DNA of 64,000 nt from Phosphoribacter sp037045045 (GCA_037045045.1 JBAOHL010000002.1:526565-590564); one strand, 5' to 3'. Positions 24,917-34,609 are shown, counted from the stretch's first letter. Numbers and translations are program-made. The notes: generated by a model from the sequence alone, not told the origin.

Positions 24917-26451
24917 TCGGCGGGCGAGGGCGACGCCGGGCCGGCGGCTTCGGCAGGCGCCGCCGGAAGGGCGAGCACGGCGAGCGCAGCGGCGGCGACG
25001 AGCAGCAGGCCGGCGCCGAGATCCGCCACGTGCATGGCCTGCACGTATGCCGCGCGGGCGGCCTCGAGCAGCGGCGCGCCCGCCGACCCCAACTGCTCCG
25101 CAACACCCACGGCCTCCCCAAGGGTGCGCCGGGCCGCCTCGCGGGCCGCGGGAGGGACGTCCAGGGTCAGCGCGTCGATGGCCGCGGCATACCGGGCCGC
25201 GACGATGCTGCCGAGCACGGCCATCCCCAGCGCCCCGCCGAGTTCCCCGACAGTCTCAACGAGCGCGGAGACCGAACCCGCTCGTTGCGCCGGCGCGATC
25301 CCGATGGCGTATTCGGTGACCAGTGCGGTCACCGCGACCAACCCGATAGCGACAAGGGTCTGGGCGACGAGGATCCCCCCAACCCCCGTGTCCACCCCGG
25401 TCAGCCGCATCGCCAACAGCCCCGCCGCGGCAACGAGGAGCGCGCCGGCCATCACCCGCGGCCGACCGTGTCGCGCCGCCAGGGCAACCGATGCCGGCGC
25501 CGCCCCGGCGACGACGACCGACGGCACGAGGCTCCACAATGCGGCAGTGAGCGCGCTCATGCCGAGCACCGACTGCAGGTACTGGGTGACGAGGATCGAG
25601 TTGCCCATCAACGCGAACATCCCGACCAGCTGCACGACGATCGACCCTCCGAAGCCCCGCCAGGCGAACAGGCGCAGGTCCACCATGGGGTGCGCGACGG
25701 AACGTTGGCGCCGGAGGAAGGCGACGACGGCCAGCAGCCCGACGGCGGCATACGCCCCGAGGGAGGCCGACCACCCGCCCGCGGCCACCGACTTGAGGAC
25801 GTAGACGAACGGCAGGATCGCGGCCAGGGACAGCACGGCGCTCACCAGGTCGACCCGCGCCTCCGGATCGTGCGACTCGGGCAGCACGAGGGGGCCGACG
25901 GCGAGCAGAGCGAGCATGACGGGGACGTTGACGAGGAACACCGAGCCCCAGAAGTACCGGTCGAGCAGCAGTCCGGCGAGCACCGGCCCGAGCCCCACTC
26001 CGCCGGCGAGGACCGCAGACCAGACGCTCACCGCCTTGGCCCGCTGCGCGGCATCGACAAAGAGATCGCGGATGATGGCCAGGGTGCTGGGCATGAGCGT
26101 CGAGCCGCCGACCCCGAGCAAGGCGCGCGCCGCGACAAGCCACGCCGGGCTCGGCGCGTATGCCGCGAGCACCGACGCCCCGCCGAACGCCGCCGCTCCG
26201 ACGAGCAGGAGCCGGCGCCGGCCGATCCGGTCGGCGACCGACCCCATGGTGAGCAACAGGCCGGCGAGGACGAAGCCGTAGACGTCGAAGATCCAGAGGA
26301 TCTCGGTCCCCGAGGGGTGCAGTTGGGCCGCGATGTGCGGCACCGCGAAGAAGAGCACCGACACGTCCACGGAGACCATGAGCAGGGGAAGGCACAGGAC
26401 GGCGAGGGCGGTCCACTGCCGGCGCCCGGCCCGGATGGCGATGTCGGTCAC
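24895..26451 (-). CDS. DHA2-family MFS drug exporter (EmrB/QacA-like)
   Basis: 518 residues with about 14 hydrophobic helices. Seen: LMVSVDVSVLFFAVPHIAAQL in TM1 (motif D1), the loop GSVADRIGRRRLLL (motif A), and GLGPVLAGLLLDRYFWGSVFLVNVPV (motif C and following), as in QacA/EmrB antiporters. The gene is divergent from a TetR regulator with a palindromic site between, the usual arrangement for an inducible efflux pump. Its 3' end overlaps arsR by 22 bases. Confidence 0.93.
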   Translation of the reverse strand: MTDIAIRAGRRQWTALAVLCLPLLMVSVDVSVLFFAVPHIAAQLHPSGTEILWIFDVYGFVLAGLLLTMGSVADRIGRRRLLLVGAAAFGGASVLAAYAPSPAWLVAARALLGVGGSTLMPSTLAIIRDLFVDAAQRAKAVSVWSAVLAGGVGLGPVLAGLLLDRYFWGSVFLVNVPVMLALLAVGPLVLPESHDPEARVDLVSAVLSLAAILPFVYVLKSVAAGGWSASLGAYAAVGLLAVVAFLRRQRSVAHPMVDLRLFAWRGFGGSIVVQLVGMFALMGNSILVTQYLQSVLGMSALTAALWSLVPSVVVAGAAPASVALAARHGRPRVMAGALLVAAAGLLAMRLTGVDTGVGGILVAQTLVAIGLVAVTALVTEYAIGIAPAQRAGSVSALVETVGELGGALGMAVLGSIVAARYAAAIDALTLDVPPAAREAARRTLGEAVGVAEQLGSAGAPLLEAARAAYVQAMHVADLGAGLLLVAAAALAVLALPAAPAEAAGPASPSPADQESGAG

Positions 26452-26491
26452 GACAAACCCCTATCTGCGTATCTAACATAATGTATGTATT

Positions 26492-26522
26492 GCACGCAGA
26501 AACATAGACGGTAACTGCGTGC
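26492..26522. promoter_or_regulatory. Candidate TetR operator between MFS and tetR
   Basis: Inverted repeat GCACGCAG - 15 bases - CTGCGTGC, with outer bases TT/AA nearly extending it. It sits between the MFS start (26451) and the tetR -10 box. A third CTGCGT half-site occurs at 26465. Confidence 0.6.
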
Positions 26523-26538
26523 GGCGCAAGCCGATTGC

Positions 26539-26550
26539 TACACTCGTCCG
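26539..26550 (+). promoter_or_regulatory. Leaderless -10 box of tetR
   Basis: TACACT, six bases, then the GTG start at 26551. Confidence 0.6.
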
Positions 26551-27270
26551 GTGAGCGACCTGCCCCGCTATCTCCAGCTGCTCTGGGACCGCGAGCCCGC
26601 CGGCCGGCGCGGACCGAAGCCCGGTCGCACGATCCACGAGATCGGCGCCGCGGCCGTGGCTCTCGCCGACGCCGAGGGTCTGCCGTCGGTCTCGATGAAG
26701 AGCGTCGCCGGGGCGCTCGGGCTCACGACGATGTCCCTGTACCGGTACGTCGACAGCAAGGACGAGCTGTATGCCGTGATGCTCGACGTCGGGTGCGGCC
26801 CCCCGACCGTGCGGTACGGCCGGGCGGGCTGGCGCCGGCGGCTCACGGCGTGGACGACGGCGATCACCGACCAGCGGCTGCGGCACCCGTGGATGGTCGA
26901 TGTCGTCCAGCAGGCCCCGCCGGTGACCCCGAATCTGCTCGCCTGGACCGAGGCCGGCCTCGAGGCCCTCACCGCGGCGGCCCTGACCAATCAACAGCGA
27001 CTGTCCATCCTCTTGGCCGTCGACCACTGGGCCCACGAGCACGTGCGCGAAAGCCTGCAGATGGGTCTGCTCCGCGACGCTCCCGACGGGGCAGGAGCCA
27101 CCTACGAACGCCGGATCCGCGAGCTCGTCGATCCGGTGCGGTTCCCGCTTCTGACCGCCTCGGCGCGCGAGTCGTTGGGCGACGAGGAGAACTTCTTCCG
27201 CTCGGAGTTCGATGCCGGCCTGGGGTTGCTCCTCGACGGCATCGAGGCGCTCGTCGCCCGGAACCGGTGA
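26551..27270 (+). CDS. TetR-family transcriptional regulator
   Basis: 239 residues. The N-terminal helix-turn-helix spans IGAAAVALADAEGLPSVSMKSVAGALGLTTMSLYRYVDSKDEL. The C-terminal ligand domain is of the TetR_C type found beside drug pumps. Start is a GTG six bases after a TACACT box. It likely represses the divergent MFS exporter and itself through the palindrome at 26492. Confidence 0.92.
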   Translation: MSDLPRYLQLLWDREPAGRRGPKPGRTIHEIGAAAVALADAEGLPSVSMKSVAGALGLTTMSLYRYVDSKDELYAVMLDVGCGPPTVRYGRAGWRRRLTAWTTAITDQRLRHPWMVDVVQQAPPVTPNLLAWTEAGLEALTAAALTNQQRLSILLAVDHWAHEHVRESLQMGLLRDAPDGAGATYERRIRELVDPVRFPLLTASARESLGDEENFFRSEFDAGLGLLLDGIEALVARNR

Positions 27271-27289
27271 TCCCGCGGCGGACACGGCA

Positions 27290-27301
27290 TACGCTGCGCT
27301 C
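27290..27301 (+). promoter_or_regulatory. Leaderless -10 box of the SMP-30 gene
   Basis: TACGCT, six bases, ATG at 27302. The box is the tail of a dispersed-motif copy (CGGCATAC). Confidence 0.55.
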
Positions 27302-28222
27302 ATGGCGACCGACCGGATCACCGTCGTCCCCGTGCCCGGCCACGGCGCCGAGGACGTCCTCGTCGACGCCAAGGGCCACGTGTGGACCGGCACCGACGAC
27401 GGGTCGATCCTGCGGCTGACCCACGACGGCGACCTCGTCGAGCGAGTCGCGAACACCGGGGGACGCCCGCTCGGCCTGGAGTTCCTCGGCGACGGGCGCG
27501 TGCTCGTCTGCGATGCCGACCGCGGGCTGCTCGCCCTCGACCCCGCCACCCGGGAGGTCGAGACGCTCGTCACGAGCATCGAGGGCCGGCGGATGCGCTT
27601 CTGCAACAACGCCTCCGTCGCTGCGGACGGCGCGGTCTACTTCAGCGACACCTCGTTGCGCTTCGGGGTCGCGCAGTGGAAGTCGGAGCTCATCGAGACG
27701 ACGTGCACCGGTCGACTCTTGGTGCGCCGCGCCGACGGCGAGGTCGACGTACTGTGCGAGGGCCTGGACTTCGCCAACGGCGTGGCCCTGGCCCCCGACG
27801 AGTCGTTCGTCGCCGTCGCCGAGACGGGCGCGCGAACCGTGGTGCGGCACTGGCTGACCGGCCCCCGAACCGGCGACGTCGACTACCTCGCCGAGGACCT
27901 GCCCGGCTACCCGGACAACATCTCGCTCGGCACGGACGGGCTCATCTGGGTGACCATCGCCTCCCCGACCGACGCAGTCCTGGAAACCCTCAAGCAGGCC
28001 CCAACGGTGCTGCGTCGGGCGGCCCGGCGGCTGCCCGACGCCGTCCAGCCCAGGCCCAAGCGCACCGCCCGGGTCATCGCCCTGCGTCCCGACGGCACCC
28101 AGGTCCACGACCGCTCGTTCGACGCGGCCGGCTGGCACATGGCCACCGGGGTGCGCGAGCACCACGGCAGGGTCTGGTTGGGCAGTCTCGTCCAGCCCGC
28201 CGTGGCCTGGTTCGACCTCTAG
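27302..28222 (+). CDS. SMP-30/gluconolactonase/strictosidine-synthase-like beta-propeller protein
   Basis: 306 residues. A six-bladed propeller is suggested by repeated strand-turn units such as VDAKGHVWTGTDDGSILRL, FLGDGRVLVCDADRGLLALDP, CNNASVAADGAVYFSDTS and FANGVALAPDESFVAVAETG. The motif GYPDNISLGTDGLIWV is characteristic of the strictosidine-synthase/paraoxonase-like branch. Those in bacteria are mostly lactonases or esterases with a central Ca2+; the substrate is unknown. There is no signal peptide. Confidence 0.85.
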   Translation: MATDRITVVPVPGHGAEDVLVDAKGHVWTGTDDGSILRLTHDGDLVERVANTGGRPLGLEFLGDGRVLVCDADRGLLALDPATREVETLVTSIEGRRMRFCNNASVAADGAVYFSDTSLRFGVAQWKSELIETTCTGRLLVRRADGEVDVLCEGLDFANGVALAPDESFVAVAETGARTVVRHWLTGPRTGDVDYLAEDLPGYPDNISLGTDGLIWVTIASPTDAVLETLKQAPTVLRRAARRLPDAVQPRPKRTARVIALRPDGTQVHDRSFDAAGWHMATGVREHHGRVWLGSLVQPAVAWFDL

Positions 28223-28258
28223 GACGGTCGGATCCCCGCCGCGCGGGCGCGCGGGCCC

Positions 28259-28270
28259 TAGCCTTCGGCC
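28259..28270 (+). promoter_or_regulatory. Leaderless -10 box of pls
   Basis: TAGCCT, six bases, ATG at 28271. Confidence 0.6.
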
Positions 28271-31200
28271 ATGACGTTGCTGCGCGGAGCACCGGCCGCG
28301 CCGCCGCGCACCCTCGTCGACGTCTTCGACGCGACCGTCGCGGCCCACCCCGACGAACCGGCGCTCTACAGCGGCGCGCAAGTGCTCACCTACGCCGAAC
28401 TCGCCGAACTCGGCGACGCCCTCGCCGTCGCGCTCGGCGAGCTGGGGATCGGCCCCGGCGACCGGGTCGGCATCCGGGTGCGCTCCGGCACGACCGACCT
28501 CTACGTCGCCATCCTCGCCACCCTCATGGCCGGCGCGGCATACGTGCCCGTCGACGCCGACGATCCCGACGAGCGGGCCCGCCTGGTGTTCGCCGAGGCG
28601 CAGGTCGACGCGGTCATCGGCGCTGACTTGTCGATCACCCTGCGTGAACCGGGGGCCGACCCGGTGGCCCCGACGCCCCCCGACGTCGAGGACGACGCGT
28701 GGATCATCTTCACCTCGGGGTCGACGGGCACCCCGAAGGGGGTCGCCGTCACCCACCGGTCCGCGGCGGCCTTCGTCGACGCCGAGGCGGGCCTGTACCT
28801 CCAGGGCGCCCCCGTCGGCCCCGGGGATCGCGTCATGGCCGGTCTGTCGGTGGCGTTCGACGCCTCGTGCGAGGAGATCTGGCTGGCCTGGCGCCACGGC
28901 GCCTGCCTCGTGCCGGCCCCACGCTCGCTCGTGCGCAGTGGCGTCGAGCTCGGCCCGTGGCTGCGCGCCAACGACCTTACCGTCGTCTCGACGGTGCCGA
29001 CCCTCGTCGCGTTGTGGCCGATGGACGCCCTCACCCGGGTCCGTCTGCTCATCCTCGGCGGCGAGGCGTGTCCCGCCGAGCTCGCCACCCGTCTGGTCGC
29101 CTCCGGCCGCGAGGTGTGGAACACCTACGGGCCCACCGAGGCCACCGTCGTCTCGTGCGGTGCGCTGCTGGGTGGTGACGGCCCGATCCGCATCGGCCTG
29201 CCGTTGGCCGGCTGGGACCTCGCCGTCGTCGACGCCGACAGCCACCCGGTCGCCGACGGTGACATCGGTGAGCTCGTCATCGGCGGGGTGGGCCTGGCCC
29301 GCTACCTCGACCCGGAACGCGACGCCGAGCGGTATGCCGCGATGGCCTCCCTCGGGTGGGCCCGGGCCTACCGCAGCGGCGACCTCGTGCGATACGACGG
29401 ACAGGGGTTGGTCTTCGTCGGGCGGGCCGACGACCAGGTGAAGGTCGGTGGGCGCCGGATCGAACTCGGCGAGATCGACTCGGCGCTACTCGACCTGCCC
29501 GGGGTCACCGCAGCGGCGGCCGCCGTGCGGCATACCGGCTCTGGCAACGCGCTGCTCGTCGGCTACGTCGCCACCTCGCCGGACTTCGACCCGTCCGCTG
29601 CCAAAGTCCGCCTGCGCGAGCGCCTGCCGGCCGCGCTCGTCCCCCGGCTCGTCACCGTCGCCGACCTGCCGACGAAGACCTCGGGCAAGATCGACCGCGA
29701 CGCCCTGCCCTGGCCGGCCCCCAGCGCCGCCCCCGCCACGTCGACGGGCCTCGGACCCACGCAGGCGCAGGTCGCGGCGGTCTGGCTCGACGTCCTCGGC
29801 GCCCCTGTGGAGTCAGCCGCCGACGACTTCTTCGACCTCGGCGGCGGTAGCCTCACCGCGGCCCAGGTCGTCGCCCGGCTCCGGGCGGCCTACCCGGAGC
29901 TGGCGGTCGCAGACGTCTACGAACACCCCACTCTCGCCGCACTTGCCGAGCACCTCGACGGGATGAGCGCCCCCAGCGGCCGGCTCAACCGAGCGGTCAA
30001 CCCGGTGCCCCGCAAGACCCAGATCGGGCAACTCGCCTTCAGCGTCGCGCTGCGTTCGGTCGGCGGGGCCCGCTGGCTGACCTGGGCCGCCGCCGTGTCC
30101 ACCGCCGGTTCCTCGGTCCTCGACCTGCCCTGGCTGCCCACCGTGGCGTGGTGGTGGGTGGCGCTGGGGTGGCTGCTGCTGGTGTTCCCGCCGGGGCGGA
30201 TGCTGCTGGCCGCCGCCGGGGCGCGGGCGTTGCTGCGCGGGGTCGGTCCAGGGCAGTACCCGAGAGGTGGCCGGATCCACCTGCGCGTGTGGCTGGCCGA
30301 ACGGTTCGCCGACGAGTGCAACGCCGCCGGCCTCTCCGGCGCGGTCCTCATGCCGTGGTACGCCCGACTGCTCGGCGCGCGGATCGGCCCGAACGTCGAC
30401 CTGCACACCGTGCCCCCGATCACCGGCCGGCTGCACGTCGGCGCCGGTGCGTCGCTGGAACCCGAGGTCGACCTGCGCGGGCACTGGCTCGACGGCGACG
30501 TCCTGACGATCGCCCCGATCCGGATCGGGCCGCGCGCGCGGATCGGGGCACGCAGCACCCTCGCACCGGGGGCCGACGTCGGTGCCGACGCCGAGGTCGG
30601 TCCCGGCTCGGGCGTGCTCGGCACCGTCCCGGACGGGCAGTACTGGGCCGGCGCCCCCGCCGAGCCGGTGGGCCGGGCCCGCGGACCGTGGGAGGGCCGG
30701 CGACCGGCCTACCGCTGGTGGTACCCCGGCCTGTATGCCGCCACGGCCGCCGGGCTCGCGGGCCTGCCGCTCGTGGCGGTGCTCGCCGGTCTCGCGCTGC
30801 CCGCCTGGTCCGTCCGAGGGGCCCCGGGCCCCCGGGAGGCGGCGGCGACCCTCGCGGCATGGTTGCCGCTGACCGTCGTCGTCGCCGGTGTGGTGCTCGC
30901 CCTGCTCGTCCTCGCCGTCGTCCGCCTGGCCGGGCTGGCCCTGCGCCCGGGGCATCACCCCGTGCACAGCCGGCCGGCCTGGGCGGCGTGGGCGACGATC
31001 CGGGTCCTCGACGAGGCCCGCACGTGGCTCTTCCCGCTGTACTCCAGCAGCCTCACCCCGGCCTGGCTGCGGGCCCTCGGCGCACGCATCGGTCCCGACG
31101 TCGAGGCCTCGACCGTGCTGCTGCTACCCCGGCTCACCTCGGTCGGCGCCGCGTCGTTCCTCGCCGACGACACCCTGCTCGGCGGGTACGAACTCGGCGG

Positions 31201-32134
31201 CGGATGGTTGCGCATCGACCAGGTCAAGGTCGGCCGCCAGGCATTCCTTGGCAACTCCGGCATGACCGCACCCGGGCGCAAGGTCCCGCGCGAGGGCCTG
31301 GTCGCCGTGCTCTCGGCGGCACCCCGGCGGGCTCGGCGCGGCACGTCGTGGCTGGGCAGCCCGCCGACTCGGCTGCGACGCGCCGTCGAGGCCGCGGACG
31401 CCGCTCGGACCTATCGGCCGCCGGCTCGGCTGCGCGTCGCTCGGGCGGCCATCGAGGTATGCCGCGTGATCCCGGTGATCCTCGCCGCCGGACTGGGCGC
31501 CGGCGCCTCGGCCGTGCTGCTCGCGCTTGCCGCCTGGATCGGGTGGTGGCTGGCCCTGCTCGCCGGCGGCCTCGTCCTCATTGTCCAAGGAGCGGTCGCC
31601 GCGGGGATCGCCACCGCCGCCAAGTGGCTGCTCGTGGGGCGGGTCCGCCCCAGTGAGCATCCGTTGTGGAGCACCTTCGTCTGGCGCAACGAACTGGCCG
31701 ATACCGCCCTCGAGGTCCTCGCCGCACCGTGGTTCGCCCGACCGGCCCTGGGGACGCCGGCCCTCAACATCTGGCTGCGCTCGATGGGCGCGCGGATCGG
31801 GCCGGGGGTGTGGTGCGAGTCGTACTGGCTACCCGAGCCGGACCTCGTCGACCTGCGCGCCGGCGCGACCGTCGGTGCCGGCTGCGTCGTGCAGACCCAC
31901 CTGTTCCACGACCGCGTCCTCGCCCTCGACACAGTGACCCTGCGCGAGGGGGCCACGCTCGGCCCCAACGGCGTCGTGCTGCCGGCGGCGGTCATCGGGT
32001 CGCACGCGACGGTGGGTCCGGCGTCGTTGGTCATGCGCGGCGAGAGCGTGCCGGACAAGACCCGCTGGGTCGGCAACCCCATCGGGCCCTGGGACGAGGA
32101 CCAGGACCGTCACTCGGGCGGCGGCGCCCCGTAG
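28271..32134 (+). CDS. pls: Pls/PosA-type non-ribosomal homopoly-amino-acid synthetase
   Basis: 1,287 residues, close to epsilon-poly-L-lysine synthetase (about 1,319). Domains in order: adenylation (1-510; IIFTSGSTGTPKGVAVTH near 146, NTYGPTEATV near 283, YRSGDLVRYDG near 366, TKTSGKIDRDALP near 470); thiolation with DLGGGSLTAAQ, its phosphopantetheine serine at about residue 527; then six membrane helices in three pairs (about 605-645, 830-895, 1065-1120) that alternate with three soluble C domains rich in hexapeptide-like GARIGP repeats. In Pls the C domains form isopeptide bonds between free and tethered amino acids and so release a homopolymer. A phosphopantetheinyl transferase lies 1.9 kb away. 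Which amino acid is used cannot be read with confidence. Confidence 0.93.
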   Translation: MTLLRGAPAAPPRTLVDVFDATVAAHPDEPALYSGAQVLTYAELAELGDALAVALGELGIGPGDRVGIRVRSGTTDLYVAILATLMAGAAYVPVDADDPDERARLVFAEAQVDAVIGADLSITLREPGADPVAPTPPDVEDDAWIIFTSGSTGTPKGVAVTHRSAAAFVDAEAGLYLQGAPVGPGDRVMAGLSVAFDASCEEIWLAWRHGACLVPAPRSLVRSGVELGPWLRANDLTVVSTVPTLVALWPMDALTRVRLLILGGEACPAELATRLVASGREVWNTYGPTEATVVSCGALLGGDGPIRIGLPLAGWDLAVVDADSHPVADGDIGELVIGGVGLARYLDPERDAERYAAMASLGWARAYRSGDLVRYDGQGLVFVGRADDQVKVGGRRIELGEIDSALLDLPGVTAAAAAVRHTGSGNALLVGYVATSPDFDPSAAKVRLRERLPAALVPRLVTVADLPTKTSGKIDRDALPWPAPSAAPATSTGLGPTQAQVAAVWLDVLGAPVESAADDFFDLGGGSLTAAQVVARLRAAYPELAVADVYEHPTLAALAEHLDGMSAPSGRLNRAVNPVPRKTQIGQLAFSVALRSVGGARWLTWAAAVSTAGSSVLDLPWLPTVAWWWVALGWLLLVFPPGRMLLAAAGARALLRGVGPGQYPRGGRIHLRVWLAERFADECNAAGLSGAVLMPWYARLLGARIGPNVDLHTVPPITGRLHVGAGASLEPEVDLRGHWLDGDVLTIAPIRIGPRARIGARSTLAPGADVGADAEVGPGSGVLGTVPDGQYWAGAPAEPVGRARGPWEGRRPAYRWWYPGLYAATAAGLAGLPLVAVLAGLALPAWSVRGAPGPREAAATLAAWLPLTVVVAGVVLALLVLAVVRLAGLALRPGHHPVHSRPAWAAWATIRVLDEARTWLFPLYSSSLTPAWLRALGARIGPDVEASTVLLLPRLTSVGAASFLADDTLLGGYELGGGWLRIDQVKVGRQAFLGNSGMTAPGRKVPREGLVAVLSAAPRRARRGTSWLGSPPTRLRRAVEAADAARTYRPPARLRVARAAIEVCRVIPVILAAGLGAGASAVLLALAAWIGWWLALLAGGLVLIVQGAVAAGIATAAKWLLVGRVRPSEHPLWSTFVWRNELADTALEVLAAPWFARPALGTPALNIWLRSMGARIGPGVWCESYWLPEPDLVDLRAGATVGAGCVVQTHLFHDRVLALDTVTLREGATLGPNGVVLPAAVIGSHATVGPASLVMRGESVPDKTRWVGNPIGPWDEDQDRHSGGGAP

Positions 32135-32538
32135 TACCGCTCGACGTGCAGATGGATCGGCACGCGCCGGTCGGCGACCATCGCCCGGTCGAAGTCCGCC
32201 CAGTCGGCGTGCTCACCGGCGATGGCGCGGTAGATGTCGCGCAGTTCGGCGACGCTCTCGTCATCGGCGCTCGCGGCAACCGGGAGCACCTGCGCGCGCA
32301 CCTGCGCCACGGCATACGACCACGGCGTCGGGCCCATGACCAGCAGGCTGGCCCGAGGGTCGCGCGCCAGGTTCACCGTCTTGGCCCGGTCGGCGGTCGT
32401 CGAGATCCGCAGCACAGCGCGGTCCGGGTCGAAGGCGTAGGACACCGGCGACTGCTGCGGTCGGCCGTCGGCCCGTCGGGTGGCCAGAATCCCCATGGTG
32501 GCCGCCTCGACCATCGCCACCAACCGCTGCTCGATCAT
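32110..32538 (-). CDS. PPOX-class (pyridoxamine-5'-phosphate-oxidase-fold, probably F420) protein
   Basis: 142 residues from the ATG at 32538. The split beta-barrel shows MGILATRRADGRPQQSPVSYAFDPD, VLRISTTADRAKTVNLARDPRASLLV and the C-terminal VPIHLHVERYYG. This matches the TIGR03618-type family of F420-binding oxidoreductases of actinobacteria. Its 3' end overlaps the 3' end of pls by 25 bases. Substrate unknown. Confidence 0.85.
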   Translation of the reverse strand: MIEQRLVAMVEAATMGILATRRADGRPQQSPVSYAFDPDRAVLRISTTADRAKTVNLARDPRASLLVMGPTPWSYAVAQVRAQVLPVAASADDESVAELRDIYRAIAGEHADWADFDRAMVADRRVPIHLHVERYYGAPPPE

Positions 32539-32653
32539 GGGGCCCAGTGTGCCTGACCGACCGCAGCCGGCGAGGGCCTCTAGCCTGTCGGGGTAGCCTC
32601 GCAGCGCCGCCGGGCAATCCCCACCGGTTGACACGTCCACGAGGAGGTCGCGC

Positions 32654-34027
32654 ATGGGCAACGGCCGCGACCGCCGGCGGTCGGCACCACCCCCTACGGT
32701 CGTCCCCCCGCGGCCCGCCGACGCCGATCCCTACCTGCCGGGCCACGGGGACGTCACGTTCGCGGTGCGCCACTACGATCTCGCCCTGGACTACCGCCTG
32801 ACGACCAACGCCCTGCGCGCCGTCGCCACGCTCACCGTCGACGCGCTCGAGCCGATCGACACGCTCACCCTCGACCTTCACGGCCTGACGGTGCGCAAGG
32901 TCCGGGTCGACGGCGCCCTGGCCCGGCACCGGCATACCGGCTCGCGGTTGCTTGTCCGACTGCCCGAGCCACTCGCCCCCGGCGTGGGCGCCACCGTGCG
33001 GGTCTCGTATGCCGGGCGCCCCGTCCCGGTCGAGGGACCCCACGGCGAGGCCGGCTGGGAGGAGCTCGCCGACGGAGCGCTCGTCGCCTCGCAGCCCTAC
33101 GGGTCGCCCTCGTGGTTCCCGTGCAACGACAGGGTGTCGGACAAGGCGACCTACCGGGTCGCGGTGACCACGGAGTCGGACTACACCGTCGTCGTCACCG
33201 GGCAGGGGTCCAAGCCGCGGCGCGAGGCCGGCCGGCGGCGGTGGACCTTCGAGCAGACCCGTCCGACGCCGACGTACCTCATGGCAGCCCATGTCGGCCG
33301 GTACACGACGACCGCGATCCCCGGGCCGGTGCCGCTGCGCGTGCACCACCCCGGTGACCAAGGGCCACGCGCGCGACGGGCGTTCGGGCGTCTGCCGATC
33401 ATGCTCGACGCCTTCGTCGACCTGTTCGGGCCGTACCCGTTCGCCGGCTACGAGGTCGTCGTCACGCCCGAGCCCCTGGAGATCCCCTTGGAGGCCCAGG
33501 GATTGGCCACGTTCGGGGTCAACTTCCTGGAACCGGGGTGGGAGCAGGAGCGGCTCATCGCCCACGAGTTGGCGCATCAATGGTTCGGCAACTGCGTGAC
33601 CGTCGGGCAGTGGCAGGACGTCTGGCTACACGAGGGTTTCGCCTGTTACGCCGAGTGGCTCTGGGCGCAGGCGTCGGGACACCGCCGTACCGACGCCTTG
33701 GCGGCCGAACACTGGGCTCGGCTCGACCGCCTCCCCCAGGACCTCGTGCTCGCCAATCCCGGGCCAGAAGCGATGTTCGACGATCGGGTCTACAAGCGGG
33801 GTGCGCTCGCCCTGCATGCACTGCGCAAGCATCTGGGCGACCCGGCGTTCTTCGCCATGCTGCGCGACTGGGTGGCCCGGTACCGGTTCGGCACGGTGTC
33901 GACGGCGGACTTCCTCGCCCACGCGCGCCGCCATGCCCCCGAGGCCGACGGGTCCCTCGGGCGGCTGCTCGACGTGTGGCTGTTCAGCCCGGCCCTGCCG
34001 GCGCTGGCGGCATTGCCCGGACGCTGA
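32654..34027 (+). CDS. M1-family zinc metallopeptidase
   Basis: 457 residues, shorter than full aminopeptidase N, with the two-domain core: an N-terminal beta domain (VRHYDLALDYRL...) and the thermolysin-like domain with HELAHQWFGN and the downstream WLHEGFACYAEWLW that supplies the third zinc ligand Glu. The GAMEN exopeptidase motif is replaced by LEAQGLATFG, as in the small actinobacterial M1 group. A ribosome site (GAGGAGG) precedes the ATG. No signal peptide is seen. Its last 44 bases overlap the converging phosphopantetheinyl transferase gene. Confidence 0.92.
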   Translation: MGNGRDRRRSAPPPTVVPPRPADADPYLPGHGDVTFAVRHYDLALDYRLTTNALRAVATLTVDALEPIDTLTLDLHGLTVRKVRVDGALARHRHTGSRLLVRLPEPLAPGVGATVRVSYAGRPVPVEGPHGEAGWEELADGALVASQPYGSPSWFPCNDRVSDKATYRVAVTTESDYTVVVTGQGSKPRREAGRRRWTFEQTRPTPTYLMAAHVGRYTTTAIPGPVPLRVHHPGDQGPRARRAFGRLPIMLDAFVDLFGPYPFAGYEVVVTPEPLEIPLEAQGLATFGVNFLEPGWEQERLIAHELAHQWFGNCVTVGQWQDVWLHEGFACYAEWLWAQASGHRRTDALAAEHWARLDRLPQDLVLANPGPEAMFDDRVYKRGALALHALRKHLGDPAFFAMLRDWVARYRFGTVSTADFLAHARRHAPEADGSLGRLLDVWLFSPALPALAALPGR

Positions 34028-34523
34028 CCCGCACCGGCCGGTCGGTGCGGACGGCGACCGCCCCGACCCAGCGCGGATCGTCCGGCAAGTCGGCGAGCCA
34101 CACCGAGCCAGCGGGGATGCCGCCGCCCTCCCACCCGAGCACGCGCGGCGCCTCGTCGGGGGCCGAGACCCGCAATCGCCGAGGGTCCACGGTCAGACCC
34201 ACCCCGAGGGCCTTAAGCACCGCCTCCTTGCGCACCCAGGTCCGGGTGGCCTGGGTGTCGTCCTCGACCCGCTCGTCCCGGTGCAGCGCCACCCCGGCTA
34301 CCGTCGCCAGCGAGGCGGCCCGAGGTGTCTCGATGTCGATACCGACCGGGCCGCCGTCGCCGGCCGCGACGGCCCGCAGAGCGCCGGCACGGCTCAGGCT
34401 CACCCACACCCCCGGGGCGCCGACCACTCTCGGAGGCCCGTGTTCGAGGGAGCCACAGCGGGGGCACGCGCGGTCGACGGCATACCTGCCGTCCGGGGCG
34501 AACTGCGCGACGAGTCGCGCCAA
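33984..34523 (-). CDS. 4'-phosphopantetheinyl transferase (Sfp type)
   Basis: 179 residues from a TTG at 34523. The two diagnostic motifs are present: VGIDIE (Mg2+ site) and WVRKEAVLKALG. A CPRCGSLEHG segment before the first motif is common in actinobacterial Sfp proteins. The frame continues upstream with protein-like sequence (ARLFVDVRAGVPALRSAAER) but without a standard start, so the N-terminus is uncertain. The enzyme transfers phosphopantetheine from CoA to carrier domains; the only carrier domain in the window is that of Pls. Confidence 0.88.
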   Translation of the reverse strand: MARLVAQFAPDGRYAVDRACPRCGSLEHGPPRVVGAPGVWVSLSRAGALRAVAAGDGGPVGIDIETPRAASLATVAGVALHRDERVEDDTQATRTWVRKEAVLKALGVGLTVDPRRLRVSAPDEAPRVLGWEGGGIPAGSVWLADLPDDPRWVGAVAVRTDRPVRVSVRAMPPAPAGPG

Positions 34524-34609
34524 CTCACGCTCCGCTGCCGAGCGGAGCGCCGGGACGCCCGCCCGGACGTCGACGAACAGCCGCGCGGCGGTCAGTGCCG
34601 AACCCTGCC

